Shown here one piece after another: positions 35,241 through 45,012 of a DNA stretch of 64,000 bases. Source of the stretch: Saccharina japonica. Its lineage: Eukaryota; Sar; Phaeophyceae; Laminariales; Laminariaceae. The notes under the pieces are model-generated. The model was not told where the DNA came from. It did not search any database and saw only the letters and a list, made by a program, of their open reading frames with translations. The stretch's first letter is position 1. Every line of letters starts with the position of its first letter. The position numbers were made by a program, and so were the translations under genes. The DNA lies in contig MEHQ01003528.1 of NCBI GenBank assembly GCA_008828725.1, positions 91,604 through 155,603 on the forward strand, read 5' to 3'.

Positions 35241-35795
35241 CTACAAATTACGAGTCTTGAATGTAAAATCTTGCGCTGTTGCAAACAGACATGGTTTCGT
35301 ATTTCTCTTGAAGGTCAAAGATGCGATGATAGGCTTTACCATGTAAAGTGAGCATGGGTGGCGGGGCGGGATTTGTCCAAGTTTTAGGTTCACAACCCCC
35401 CGCGCCCAGCGCTCTAAAGGAGAACAGACCGTTATATTTTCGTTGTGAGGTGCTGAACGCTTCTGAGTTGAACAGACGCCAAGTTTGACCGCTAACAGGG
35501 CGAAGGCGTGGAATAACAGCGGCGCCGGACTTGCAACAGTTGAGGGATCTATCTTCCTCCACAGTTGAGCACCGCAATGTTGGCACGTGAAGTTATTTGG
35601 ATAATTTAAAACGGGAAACCGGAAAGTAGTAATTATTGGGATATCCAAAGCGGGGTTGTTGAAAGCGCAAACGCCAAGAAGGGGCGAAGAGCGGCGGTTG
35701 GATCGTCGCGTGCTCAAACTGTAGAAATGGCTGCGAACACCACTGAGGTCGTGTGTGTTGGAATTAGCAGCAGGTCTTCGAGTGGAATTCAACAA
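35241..35795 (-). pseudogene. Helitron N-terminal zinc-ribbon region
   Basis: One frame gives NFTCQHCGAQLWRKIDPSTV. The continuation is in a shifted frame (35586-35248): NCCKSGAAVIPRLRPVSG, KYNGLFSFRALGAG, HGKAYHRIFDL and NSARFYIQDS. This CxxCGA.LW...CC.SG arrangement followed by 'FaF.SlG' is the usual N-terminus of Helitron-like proteins. A frameshift lies near 35540. Confidence 0.75.
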
Positions 35796-36017
35796 ATGAC
35801 GCGTTAAAGCGCGTTCAAGCGCGACGAGCGTGAGCGATTTGCCCGAAGTCAGGCGTACGCCTGCTTGGTTTGATGGCCGTGCGAAGATTTAGGTCGAGAC
35901 GTAATCGAAGCCGAGCTTGAGTATCATCGGTCGATTCTGACATGTTTCAAAGATAAAGAACAAAACGCTCAAAAGAGGGCCTTTCGCCCGGGAGTAAGGA
36001 AAAGCAGATAAGCTTAC

Positions 36018-36133
36018 CTTTAAAAGCCGTTGCCAAGGTTATCTTGGATGAACGCGCACGCCTGTTTCGCCTCCTCTTCCACGGAGGTTCCCGGGGCCTT
36101 GCACTCGATCTTCTTGGCGATAATGTTGTGAAT
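36018..36133 (-). CDS. Last coding exon of an unidentified minus-strand gene
   Basis: The acceptor is CCGTCTACAG and the exon starts at 36133 in phase 0. It encodes 37 residues (IHNIIAKKIECKAPGTSVEE, then EAKQACAFIQDNLGNGF) and stops with TAA at 36022-36020. The stop is followed two bases later by a strong donor, AAAG|GTAAGC, so the mRNA should carry an intron in its 3' UTR. The upstream exon is at 36558-36728. The family is not recognised. The Helitron begins less than 100 bp beyond the exon. Confidence 0.6.
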
Positions 36134-36557
36134 CTGTAGACGGACGTTTGGAATTGAGAGGGTTGATGGTAATTTATTTTAAACTGGTATACTCCAGAGT
36201 ATATTTGTAGAAGACACTAAAAGTAATCCAAAGTCTGCTTGATTGTTCACAGGTCTTTTGAGACGATTTAGACCAAAACAGACAGTACGTACATAGTAGG
36301 AGGTGGTACACGATATAAAAGTTGGATGAAAACAAATCAGGAAAAGTCTAGAAATTGGTATGAAGAACAGTGTGGACGTTTTAAGAAACATTTTTTTGTG
36401 TAACACAAAATTTAACAACACACAAGCAGTTAATCGCAAGGTGTACACATACACAACTATTGCAGGGTGTACAAAGCCCCTCTGCTGCCTGCATGGGCAG
36501 CTTCGGCGGGCACAGTAGGGTCTACATATTTTTACAACAGTACAGAGAAGCTCATAC

Positions 36558-36728
36558 CTCGGTGTCGAAGTCCCGTCTAGCACAATGAAAATGTAAAGCG
36601 GGAGGTTGCTCGAGGAGGTAGTCTCCTGCCTTTTTGAGCATGAGGCCCTTCTGTTGGATGACGCCAGTGCACTTGGTGTGGATGTCGGCACCAACCGGTA
36701 GATTCCTGGTGGCTGCTTCGCAGGTTTG
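36558..36728 (-). CDS. Penultimate coding exon of the same unidentified gene
   Basis: The acceptor is GTTTTTGTGCACAG and the donor is ACCGAG|GTATGAG, 57 codons, phase 0 on both sides. It encodes QTCEAATRNLPVGADIHTKC, then TGVIQQKGLMLKKAGDYLLE and QPPALHFHCARRDFDTE. With the next exon it gives a 94-residue C-terminus rich in Cys and Lys. There are no signal peptide or membrane segments in this part. No domain is recognised. Upstream exons would lie beyond 36.9 kb, where the assembly join is unreliable. Confidence 0.6.
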
Positions 36729-36893
36729 CTGTGCACAAAAACGACGTTGTACAATTATCAGCGGAATGCTGTGTATAAACATGTAAAATACATTGTACGG
36801 CAGAGTTACCACTGGTGCTGCAGCGTACCACGGGTGATGGCACGTAGTTGCAGCAGTAGTAAACTACCTGTCTGTTATGGGTAGGTAGGAGGG

Positions 36894-36912
36894 CTGTCTC
36901 TTATACACATCT
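36894..36912 (+). other. Tn5/Nextera mosaic-end adapter left in assembly
   Basis: CTGTCTCTTATACACATCT is exactly the 19 bp mosaic end used in transposase-based sequencing libraries. It is followed by a displaced 28 bp copy of local genomic sequence and a single N, so it is an artefact and not a natural transposon. Confidence 0.95.
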
Positions 36913-36941
36913 CCTCTTCCACGGAGGTTCCCGGGGCCTTN
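36913..36941 (+). other. Misplaced 28 bp duplicate and one-base gap
   Basis: 36913-36940 is identical to 36073-36100 inside the last coding exon (30 identical bases counting the preceding CT). It is followed by N at 36941. The contig evidently ends at or before the adapter. Sequence from 36942 onward may not really be adjacent. Confidence 0.92.
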
Positions 36942-37159
36942 CCTATTTATAGTTTTAAAATGCGTCTAGAGAGCTCCTTCCGGAACATGGGTGCCGGGAC
37001 CATCGCGAAGCCTTGTAAAATGTACTTAAATTTTGTTTTTTCGGAGCCTTTTATCTTGTATTTAGTGTAGAATCGGCTATCTCGCTCAGTTTTGAGTGTT
37101 TTTCGATACTGACTCTCGCTTTGGGGATCCATTTTTTTTTTTTACTTTTTGGTGGCTAT

Positions 37160-37197
<38 letters not shown>

Positions 37198-37269
37198 TGG
37201 TTTTAGTGTCGAAAAATCATCTTGAAATTAGTATCGGTATTTTAAAGTTGGAATTCGTGCGGAATTTTT
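36942..37269. repeat. Member of a T-rich dispersed repeat, with (TA)n
   Basis: The phrases 'cggctatctcgctcagttttgagtgtttttcgat' and 'ttggttttagtgt' also occur in tandem at 60690-61400. A (TA) run occupies 37165-37195. Confidence 0.75.
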
Positions 37270-37560
37270 TCTCGAATTTAGGTGAAAAGGCGACACCGGG
37301 TGGGCAAGGCCCACGAATATGCTATGAACCACTCCCTTGCCGCGGATCCGCCCCGTTCCTGGGGGGAAAGCGAGCCGTCCCCGGGCGGGCGCCTTCCCCC
37401 CGCCCCCGGCTCGCCGAGTTGGGTGTTGGCGGAAAAGCTTCGACCGAATTCACCGACAGCTGATGTGTGGGGCGGGCGTGGCGCGGTCGCGATGCCAAGG
37501 GCGGCCGGGTGGCGCGCGGGTGCCAGGATCAATGCGAAGACTTGTAATATGCACTGGTTA
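37270..37560. other. GC-rich island
   Basis: An abrupt GC-rich block in AT-rich surroundings. Its right edge 'gggtgccaggatcaatgcgaagacttgtaatatgcac' (37519-37553) resembles 36988-37022 ('gggtgccgggacca.cgcgaag'). Open frames on both strands are composition-driven. Confidence 0.5.
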
Positions 37561-38768
37561 CGTTCAAACGAAAGACCCTAAAACATAAATCAGATTCGGG
37601 GGAATAAGAAACGAAAAAAAAATCGGAACCAAAAATTGCCAAAAAACAATATAAAAAATTATCGACCAAACGTCGACTCAAAATGGAAAAAGACTCAACA
37701 TTAAGGAAGACAGGCGAAAAAAACGAAAACAAAACAGTGAACGTGAAGGAAATTTGAAAGCAATCGGCAGTAATAAGTATTTCGAAAGCCAAGATACGTA
37801 TAAAGAAGAAAGAAAACTCGAAGAGTAAAAAAGACAACGAAAGGAAAAAAAAACGTAACATATATACAAAGAAGCGACGACTTGTCGTACGTCGACTCTC
37901 TGGACCGTTTTCAGTTCATAGTGGCTCGATAGCCCGATCTATCTTCCCCAATTTCAGAAAGATCGTATCGCAGGAGCGACAATTATTTGCCGTAGACTTG
38001 AAATATTTTCAGTTGAAATATAGTGGCTAGACAGCCGGATCTATTTTCCACACTTTTCACAGCAGTGTTGTCTGCCCCTGTGTGTCCGTACTTGAAGGTC
38101 TTTTAACTTGTGTTTGTGGCAGCAACGAGGAATGTTTGTTGTTTCGTCTCTCTACTTGAGACACCCTCGGGATTTCAAGTGAATCACGTCCTGAAGGGGG
38201 ACCTTGTATTCGGAAACCTGTATGGTTGTGAATATCATGTCACATATAAAATAGCACATAGCACAGTCTGAACGAACGATAAATCGTACTGCTGTGCAAA
38301 ATTGTATTATACGTATGCAAAAAATTGACTTATCCCAATCATGGGACTCCCCTCGGGCACTATCCACGCGCTCTCGAGTTTGCCCAAGCTTCTGGCTCCC
38401 AGACACTCTTTCCAGATCACGTGAAAGTTGGACCACGCTGTTGGTGAAATAAGAACAAAGGGTACGTATATAGCAAACTTGAATTAACAGCGCTTGAAAC
38501 GAGCAACAGATTCTAAACAATGTGCGTTCGTAATAATGCAAAAAAAAAAGTATACTACGAGCAGCCCTTGCCAAAAAGCACGACAGAAAGGACAACCTAT
38601 TGCGCGACACGCAGGCGTATCCCAAACACCGCTGAGAACCGGGGTGGCCACAAACTAAACCCAGCTAGCTTGTGCCATAGGGCGCGGACCAAAAGGGCCC
38701 GTTCTACGAGTATTGCAAAACGGGGACTTTAACCAACTCCGAACGCCATCTGACGCAACAAAACTTAC
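37561..38768. other. AT-rich stretch without a supported gene
   Basis: A-rich sequence (37570-37860) is followed by mixed sequence. 38160-38215 is an inverted relative of 22613-22665 ('gggatttcaagtga', 'accttgta'). Confidence 0.4.
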
Positions 38769-39174
38769 GTGTTGATGCGCTGTCTTCGCCCTCGTTTAGC
38801 ACGCCAATCGATGGCGAACCACCAGTAGCTCTGCCTCACAGAAAACACAGAGCCTGGGGTTTTCCCCAGTACCCCAATGCTTCTTGCTGATGTTGAATAA
38901 AACCTGGCAGGCGTCCGGGTCGTCGACGGTGCGGGTGTCACACACCCCGTACAGTACGTGGACGTGCTGTTCTTCCTGGTTTTGCAGATGATTGACCCTC
39001 CGCAGGGTTTTTTGTGGGGCAGGGCCAAAGCGGATTTTCCTGGCGAGGCTCTCTCCCCACGACCGTCCAGCGCCCTCCTCCACCACCACCTCCAGAACTG
39101 GCGCCGCTAGAACCTGGGGCACCTCCACCCGATTTGGAGCGCTTTGACGGCGTAGAACGGTATATCGAGGACAT
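38769..39174 (-). CDS. Probable exon region of an unidentified minus-strand gene
   Basis: A minus-strand frame from ATG at 39174 begins MSSIYRSTPSKRSKSGGG and has a Gly/Ser-rich tail. A second frame (39128-38796) has coding-like composition and ends VLYGVCDTRTVDDPDACQ, LFNISKKHWG, LCVFCEAELLVVRH. A consensus donor CAACAC|GTAAGTTTT follows at 38769. The two frames do not join without a small intron or a frameshift, so the exact structure is unresolved. The opposite strand also reads well in part (GVERYIEDMLLVARRLGV). No family is recognised. Confidence 0.35.
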
Positions 39175-39386
39175 GCTACTCGTTGCTCGGAGGTTGGGCG
39201 TGCTGTGTGGGTTGTGGGGATTGCAAGCCCACCAACTTCAACGAAAGAGAGCGAGCCTCACCGCTCCAAAAAAAAACTGGAAAACAATTGAAGGAAATCG
39301 AAGAATAATAATATTTTTTTCAAAAATAGCTTTAATTTCGAAACCAAAAAAAAATCGACTGAAACTTGAAAATGGCCAGAAATCTT

Positions 39387-39626
39387 GTACGTATCGAAAA
39401 AAAGAAATGTCATTTGGCACGTTTTGCTTCGCGAAGGACAGCAACATCAAGTCTTAGGAGAAGTACCCGTACGTGACAACAGCAGCAGGGCAGCAGCAGC
39501 ACATCAGCAGCAGCGGTGAAGGCGGCGGAGGTGGTGGTAGCTGCAGCAGCTGCAACTTATGGTGTTACTCGCTCCTGCGTGCGTTAAAAAAAACACATAC
39601 ATACAGAAAATACGTATCGAAAAAAG
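39387..39626 (+). repeat. Tandem ~210 bp unit, copy 1
   Basis: Shares 'catttggcacgtttt', 'cttcgcgaag', 'gtacccgtacgtgacaacag', 'cggtgaaggcggcggaggtg' and 'cgctcctgcgtgcgttaaa' with 42358-42560. The hAT-like element at 39635 sits at the start of the second copy. The matching intact position in this copy is GAAATGTC at 39404-39411. Confidence 0.88.
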
Positions 39627-39774
39627 GAATTATCCAAGGGTGTGTTACGTAAGGTATACCTACACCCGGGTAAGTTTTTGAGGTCGTACCTAACGTACCT
39701 AAAACTTAGGTAAGGTGTTGACGGCCGTACCTAACGTACCTAAACCTTAGCACACCCCGCACAAATACAATAGT

Positions 39775-40080
39775 TTTGACGAATATTCGCGAAAACCATC
39801 CGTCGAATAGGTAGCATTCGTTCACGGACGAGTATTCGCCCCATGTCTTCGAGAAAGTATTCGTCAATGGACGAATATTCGCCCACGTTTTGGAGATACC
39901 ATTCGTCCATGAACGAGTATTCGCCCATGTTGTTTTGAAAGTATTCGTCCATGGACGAATATTCGCCCATATTTTCGAGAAAGTATTCGTCCACGGACGA
40001 ATATTCGCCCACGTTTTCAAGAAAGTATTCGTCCATGGACGAGTATTCGCCTCATGTTTTGAGAGGGTATTCGTCAGACG
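39775..40080. repeat. 42 bp palindromic minisatellite, block 1
   Basis: The landmark ATTCGCC recurs at 39834, 39876, 39919, 39961, 40003 and 40045, a 42-43 bp period. Each unit carries the palindrome ATTCGTCCATGGACGAAT or a close variant. Because 42 is a multiple of three, repetitive frames (MDEYFLENVGEYSS-like) stay open on both strands; they are not taken as genes. Confidence 0.92.
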
Positions 40081-40609
40081 CCGACGAATAGTTTGCTTAC
40101 GTCAGATGAATACTTCCGCACGAATGCTGAAATACCTGTGTGGTGACCACAAAGCAGATAAAAAAGGGAAAATAAATGAGAGATGCGGGGCTCAAACTCA
40201 CGCCCTCCACACAATGCAGAGCTGCACACACCGTATTTCATACCACCCTGCCCTCAAATATAAGGGCGTTTTTTACATTCACATTGAATCCAAACGGTCC
40301 TCATATTTAGGGGCATAGTGGTACCTGGTGGCATTTTTTATTTGTTTAAAGTATTTCTTACTCTTACTCTTTCTACAGCAGTATATTCCTGTTACTGCTG
40401 TTTATGTAGTAATAGTGTAGGGGTCCTCGCCTGTTTTTTTGCACTGCTGTGAGAAAGCACAAATTAAATAAGTTCGTATATAGTGTACACGAACAGCAAC
40501 CAGCACATGACATCGATACATATCATACATCATGATGCATGCGTCTACAGGGAGTACCAGGTATTCGTTACTCGTTAAACATTCGATAAACAGTTCGTAC
40601 CAGGTACGT

Positions 40610-40950
40610 ACGCAAAAATATTCGCGCACGTTTTTGAGAGGTTAGTCGTTCCACGGACGAACACTCGCGAAAATCATCCGTCGAATAGGTAGCATTCGCC
40701 CACGGACGAATATTCGCCCACGTTGTCGAGATACTATTTATCCACGGATGAATATTCGCCCAGGTTTTGGGGATACCATTCGTCCACGGACGAATATTCG
40801 CCCACGTTTTCGATAAAGTATTCGTCCATGGACGAAAATTCTGGACGAATATTCCCCCATGTTTCCGAGAAAATATTCGTCCATGGAAGAATAATTGCCC
40901 CACGTTTTTGAGAGACTGTACGTCCACACACGAATATTCGCCCCCTGAAC
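40610..40950. repeat. 42 bp palindromic minisatellite, block 2
   Basis: The same unit as block 1, more decayed. The left border 'atccgtcgaataggtagcattcg' is shared with block 1 (39799 and 40677), so the array plus border was duplicated within the element. Confidence 0.9.
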
Positions 40951-40984
40951 CGAACTTGAAGCCCAGGTACCTATTTGTATTCGT

Positions 40985-42350
40985 ATTCGTGTGGGGTGTG
41001 AAACTTAGGTAAGGTATTGAGGTCGTCCCAAGGCTCGTACCTAATCGTCGACGTGTATACCCGATACCCGGGTAAGGTATGGAGGTCCGTACCTAGCGTA
41101 CCTGAAACTTAGGTCGTAAGGTATCGGGGTCCGTACCTAAGGTACCTAACACTTAGGTAAGGTATTGAGGGTTGTACCTGACGTGCCTAAAACTTAGGTA
41201 AGGTATCGGGGTCCGTACCTAACGTACCTAAAACTTTGGTAAAGTATTGAGGTCGTCCCTGAGCTCGTACCTAAGCCCGGGTATTTCGTCGACGTGTATA
41301 CCCGATTCCCGGGTAAGGTATCGAGCGGCGTACCTATCGTACCTAAAACTTAGGTAAGGTTTTTGAGGTCGTACCTAAGTGCGGGTACGGGTATGTACCC
41401 GGGTATAGAAAAAATGTACAATGAAGAGGGCTGGGCACTGCAAACAGCATGCATTGGCAGTAGAACTTTACTCGCAGCACCTACTCGCATCTACTGATTG
41501 AACCTGCCAGAAGATGCTGTTAGTATATTTGATATCGCGTACAATTAACACTCAAGTGTTTGACGAAAATAACTGCTCCTTCGCTCGGGGGAGCTTGACC
41601 CTCCTGGTCTACACGAGGGGTTTCGCGCATTGTCCACGACGCTACTCTACCCCTGGTTTGGGCACGTTTGGGTGACAGGTGTCGGGTGTGTCACACGTGG
41701 CGAGTGCCCTTGTGTTTGGTGTGTGGCGGGGAGATCGCATGCCTACTTTTGATCAAATTGAAAAAAAAACGAAATACGCCAGTTGTGAGTACTTCGCAAT
41801 TTGCAAGTTCAATTCAAGATCTTGACGCGGTTTTGTCTCTCGCAGATGACATCATGCTCTTTACTTCCCATTACGTGCACATTTCAGGTAGCGTATCTGA
41901 GCTCGTACCTATAACCGGATATTTTGTCGATGGGTATACCCGATACCCGGGTGAGTATTGATATCCGTACCTAACGTACCTAAACCTTAGGCAAGGTATC
42001 GAGGTCCGTACCTAGCGTACCTAAAACTTAGGTAAGGTATTGAGGTTCGTACCTAACGTACCTAAAATTGTGGTAAGGTATCGGGGTCCGTACCTAACGT
42101 ACCTAAAACTTAGGTAAGGTATTGAGGTCGTCCCTGAGCTCGTACCTAAACCCGAGTATTTCGTCGACGTGTATACCCGATTCCCGGGTAAGGTATCGAG
42201 CGGCGTACCTATCGTACCTAAAAATTAAGTAAGGTGTCGAGGTCCGTACCTAACGTACCTAACACTTAGGTGAGGTATCGGGGTCCGTACCTAAGGTACA
42301 TACCCGGGTATTTTACCCGGGTATACCCAAGTACGTACCTTACCTAACAT
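40985..42350. repeat. ~41 bp 'acttaggtaaggta' minisatellite
   Basis: Many units of the form TTAGGTAAGGTAT, GAGGTC, CGTACCTAACGTACCTAAAA occur at about 40985-41410 and 41880-42350, with a short run at 39650-39755. The core TTAGGTAAGGTA is also present in the terminal repeat of the element. The 41411-41880 segment between has no recognisable feature. Confidence 0.9.
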
Positions 42351-42357
42351 ACCCTTG

Positions 42358-42560
42358 GAATTATCATTTGGCACGTTTGGCTTCGCGAAGAACAGCACAT
42401 CATATTTTAGGAGGATAAGTACCCGTACGTGACAACAGCAGCAGCAGCAGCGGTGAAGGCGGCGGAGGTGCTGGTAGCTGCTGCAGCTGCAAGCTCTGTT
42501 GTTACTCGCTCCTGCGTGCGTTAAAAAAAACACATACATACCGAAAAACAGTCTGATGTG
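42358..42560 (+). repeat. Tandem ~210 bp unit, copy 2
   Basis: Second copy of 39387-39626, split by the hAT-like element at its GAATTATC site. Confidence 0.88.
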
Positions 42561-44036
42561 CCAGGTTGTGCTCCGCGATGTATGTGCGGATCGTGGAGCA
42601 GTAGTAGCGGCACAGCAGCAGCAGCAACTAAAGTGCTCTTGTGGCATTTCAGAGGGGGAAATTGGCACTAAAAAAATCGACGGTAACAGCAACGCCCATT
42701 GCGTGATTGGGAGATAGTATATAGTACCAAATTATGTCCGCATTACATTTCACCAAGAAGTCATCATACAGCACGGGCGCGAATCATGATACTACCCACA
42801 CTACTGCTGCTGCGCGCTCACTGAGCCCGTGTGCTTGTTGATGACACCAAAAATGTAGTACACCTCGTATTTAGTTTTAATCAACTCCTTCTCCCCTTCC
42901 AAGACGGCGCACCTTCTGCGAGAGGTACTTCCTCCGCACTAATCCAAGCAAGACACCAACAATATCACAAAAGAAACGATGCCAACAACAACTAGCTATA
43001 CAGACATTTTTGTGCACTTTATTTCGCAAATATGTTACTTTCCACTCTTTCCTTTCACATCTAGCACCCGCAACACTCAGCAGTTTTCGACGTGTCATCC
43101 GCACTTGTCCAAGCAAGACATCAATAGCACAGAAGCCAACAACAACGCCAACAACAACAACAGCGACAACAACAACGATAACAGCCACGTCATGTAAACA
43201 ATTTTGTATGTTGTTGTTGTTGTCTTCACATTAAAAACCGTGCCGGTCTCTCTATTCAGTACCTCCATCTGTCCGTACTAATCCAACACTTGACACGGTC
43301 GATTCCCGTGGTCACAGGCTAACTTACCCAAAAAAAGGTACACTGAAATAAAAGTGGAACCCGAAGGGTCCGCAAAGCGATCAAGGCCAGTCAAAAACAG
43401 ATAGTCTGGAGCCCTCCGCTCCCCTCTACACGCTATGTGAAGGTAAAAATCACCAATCGGGGGTACACGCCCCCTGTTTCTATCTTGGTGCCCCTATAAT
43501 GCCGGGGTGTTCCGTGCCGGGTTCACGCCGGTCAGGCAAACAAATCGAGTCCTCCACCCCGATTATAAACGCAGACATGATACGGGGGAAGGGAACTATG
43601 GTCCCGTGTGACTGATGTACCCCCGGCCTGCGAGCAGTGTAACTGCAAAAGGTCAAAAGCAACGAAGGGAAAAAGACGAAGACAAAGACAAAGAGACAAG
43701 TCAAAAGTACAAGCAAACACTCACACAAACAAGACCGCAGAGACAACACATTGACACGTCATCCCGAGGGGGTGGTGCAATGGTGCGGCGGTGGGGGGGA
43801 GGGGGAAAAAAGAACAAAACAATTAAACAAACAAACAGTCCAGGACAGTCAATCCGGCACATATCGCGCCACTCGGTCCGCCATTTCTCGCTTGTTTCCT
43901 TCCCTCGCCGATTCGCCCTTCTTCCGCACCCCTCCCGTCCCGTTGGTTCTTGGTGTTTCTTTGTTGTTGCTGCGCTCTTTTTCTCGCTTGGTCGCTCGTT
44001 TCCGGCTAGCCTCCTTTTCGTCTTTGTGCCAGGAGG
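42561..44036. other. Mixed repeat sequence
   Basis: 43019-43085 ('cgcaaatatgtta', 'tttcacatctagcacccgca') is a direct copy of 44533-44595. 43120-43190 is CAA-rich. 43600-44036 reads as Lys/Arg-rich frames with no domain and probably includes the 3' end of the LINE fragment. Confidence 0.45.
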
Positions 44037-44549
44037 TCATAAACCTCTCAGCTCCCTGCAGCACTCCCTTGTACTTCCTCCCTTCACCTTCGCTGCTTCC
44101 GCCCAAACTGAATTCGGGATTCCGAAGACACGTCTCTGGTCGTCCGTAGAGCCGTGCGTAGCTCCGAACGCTTTGAAGTCGTCCTTCAGGCACGTCTGCC
44201 AGTTCTGCTCCGGGCACCCCGCGCCCGGGTCCTTCCCCCCCACCAGCTCCCCGAACATCAGCCGTTTCGGGAGTCGCCCGTCTGGCTGCCTTGCCACGGC
44301 CCCCGCGAACAGTAGGCGCCGTTGCCGGACAGTGGCTTCCACGCTCTGGCACCCGACCCTCTTCAGGGCCTGGGCGTAGGACAGCTGCCGGTAGGTGCCT
44401 TGCTTGCGCTGGTACCCAATAACTCGCAGCAGCAGCCGGTGGTGTATCGTCCGCAGCAGTCGGTAGTGGTCGCGACGTGGGGCCCATGTCATGCAACCGT
44501 ACAGCAGTGCCTCCATCGCCTCCGCTTTGTATACTTTCGCAAATATGTT
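44037..44549 (-). pseudogene. 5'-truncated non-LTR retrotransposon (LINE) RT C-terminus
   Basis: A minus-strand open frame reads NIFAKVYKAEAMEALLYGCM, then TWAPRRDHYRLLRTIHHRLL, LRVIGYQRKQGTYRQLSY, IEATVRQRRLLFAGAVAR-like sequence, and RLPKRLMFGELVGGKDPGAG with NWQTCLKDDFKAFG. The order 'LLYGCxTW', 'HHR.L..V.G', 'RRL.F.G.V.R', 'RLPK....G...G' is the usual region after the RT thumb in LINE ORF2-type proteins. The catalytic RT core is missing because the element is truncated at about 44550. It ends in a stop at 44037. Typical dead-on-arrival insertion. Confidence 0.7.
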
Positions 44550-45012
44550 AGTTTCAACTCCCTCCTTTCACATCTAGCACCCGCAACACACAGCAAACCG
44601 AATTGAATGCAATCATGCAGCAATCATAGAAGACAACGATACAACGAGATAACTCGGGGGGTCTTCACAACTTGGACGCGTCATGACCGCCTCTTGTTGG
44701 AGATGAAGAAGCAGGGATCTTGGGCGGTGGAGATGAAGAAGCAGGACTCTGGGGTCCTAGCGTGTGTAACGTGCATAAGAGGGTGCAGCAGTCGCAGGTG
44801 GCAGGTCGATATCAATCAGTCTCTAGTACCCGTGCCGTGCATTTTCACGGAAATAATGTACCCGTGCCGTGTTATTTCACGTAAATATGGAGAGAGAGCC
44901 TCAATGACAATAATAATAATAGTAGTAGATACACTCCTGTTCGCAAATATGTAAGTTTGCAACACGCCTAGCGGGCGTACCGATGTCTTATCGCCCTTCC
45001 TGTCGACCTTCC
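44550..45012. other. Spacer, no supported gene
   Basis: 44690-44750 has a short tandem 'gagatgaagaagcagg..tct'. 44826-44845 and 44859-44878 share 'gtacccgtgccgtg'. Nothing else was recognised. Confidence 0.4.

Larger units (their letters stand above)
30856..35943 (-). pseudogene. Decayed Helitron: Rep, PIF1 helicase and OTU domain
   Basis: Minus-strand rolling-circle transposon coding region, best start ATG at 35943-35941 and last stop at 30858-30856. Domains in order: N-terminal CxxC segment (35795-35248), conserved linker DSKPRFLPLWSPAYESLQYP (within 35213-34656), Rep endonuclease (34484-33806), PIF1-type helicase (32985-31399) and OTU-type cysteine protease (31395-30856). At least six frame changes or stops separate these parts: near 35550, 34850, 34480, 34200, 32985 and 31850-31700, plus in-frame stops at 31889-31887 and 31398-31396. 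The element cannot make one protein as assembled. It sits between the exon at 27.2 kb and the 3' end of the gene at 36.0 kb. The 5'-TC and 3'-CTRR ends were not located. Confidence 0.85.
39635..42357. mobile_element. 2.7 kb hAT-like element filled with minisatellites
   Basis: Exact 8 bp target duplications GAATTATC flank it (39627-39634 and 42358-42365). The ends are inverted repeats CAAGGGTGTGTTACGTAAGG and, reversed, CAAGGGTATGTTAGGTAAGG, 18 of 20 identical. CA-starting ends with 8 bp duplications are the hallmark of hAT transposons. No transposase frame was found, so it is non-autonomous. The inside consists mainly of two minisatellite types: the ~41 bp 'acttaggtaaggta' array and the 42 bp 'attcgtccatggacgaat' array. 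Confidence 0.85.

Noticed and set aside
36894-36912. Natural Tn5 or IS50 insertion
   Set aside because: Only the 19 bp engineered mosaic end is present, next to a displaced genomic duplicate and an N, so it is a library artefact.
39740-40036. CRISPR-like array or repetitive protein
   Set aside because: The 42 bp units are repeats throughout, with no unique spacers and no cas genes, in a eukaryotic transposon.
40178-40245. Second tRNA-like B-box (reverse strand)
   Set aside because: The T-loop TTTGAGC departs from the consensus and no A-box or cloverleaf was found.
43615-44379. 254-codon plus-strand ORF
   Set aside because: Its second half is the antisense of the LINE RT fragment and the first half is Lys/Gln-rich low complexity.
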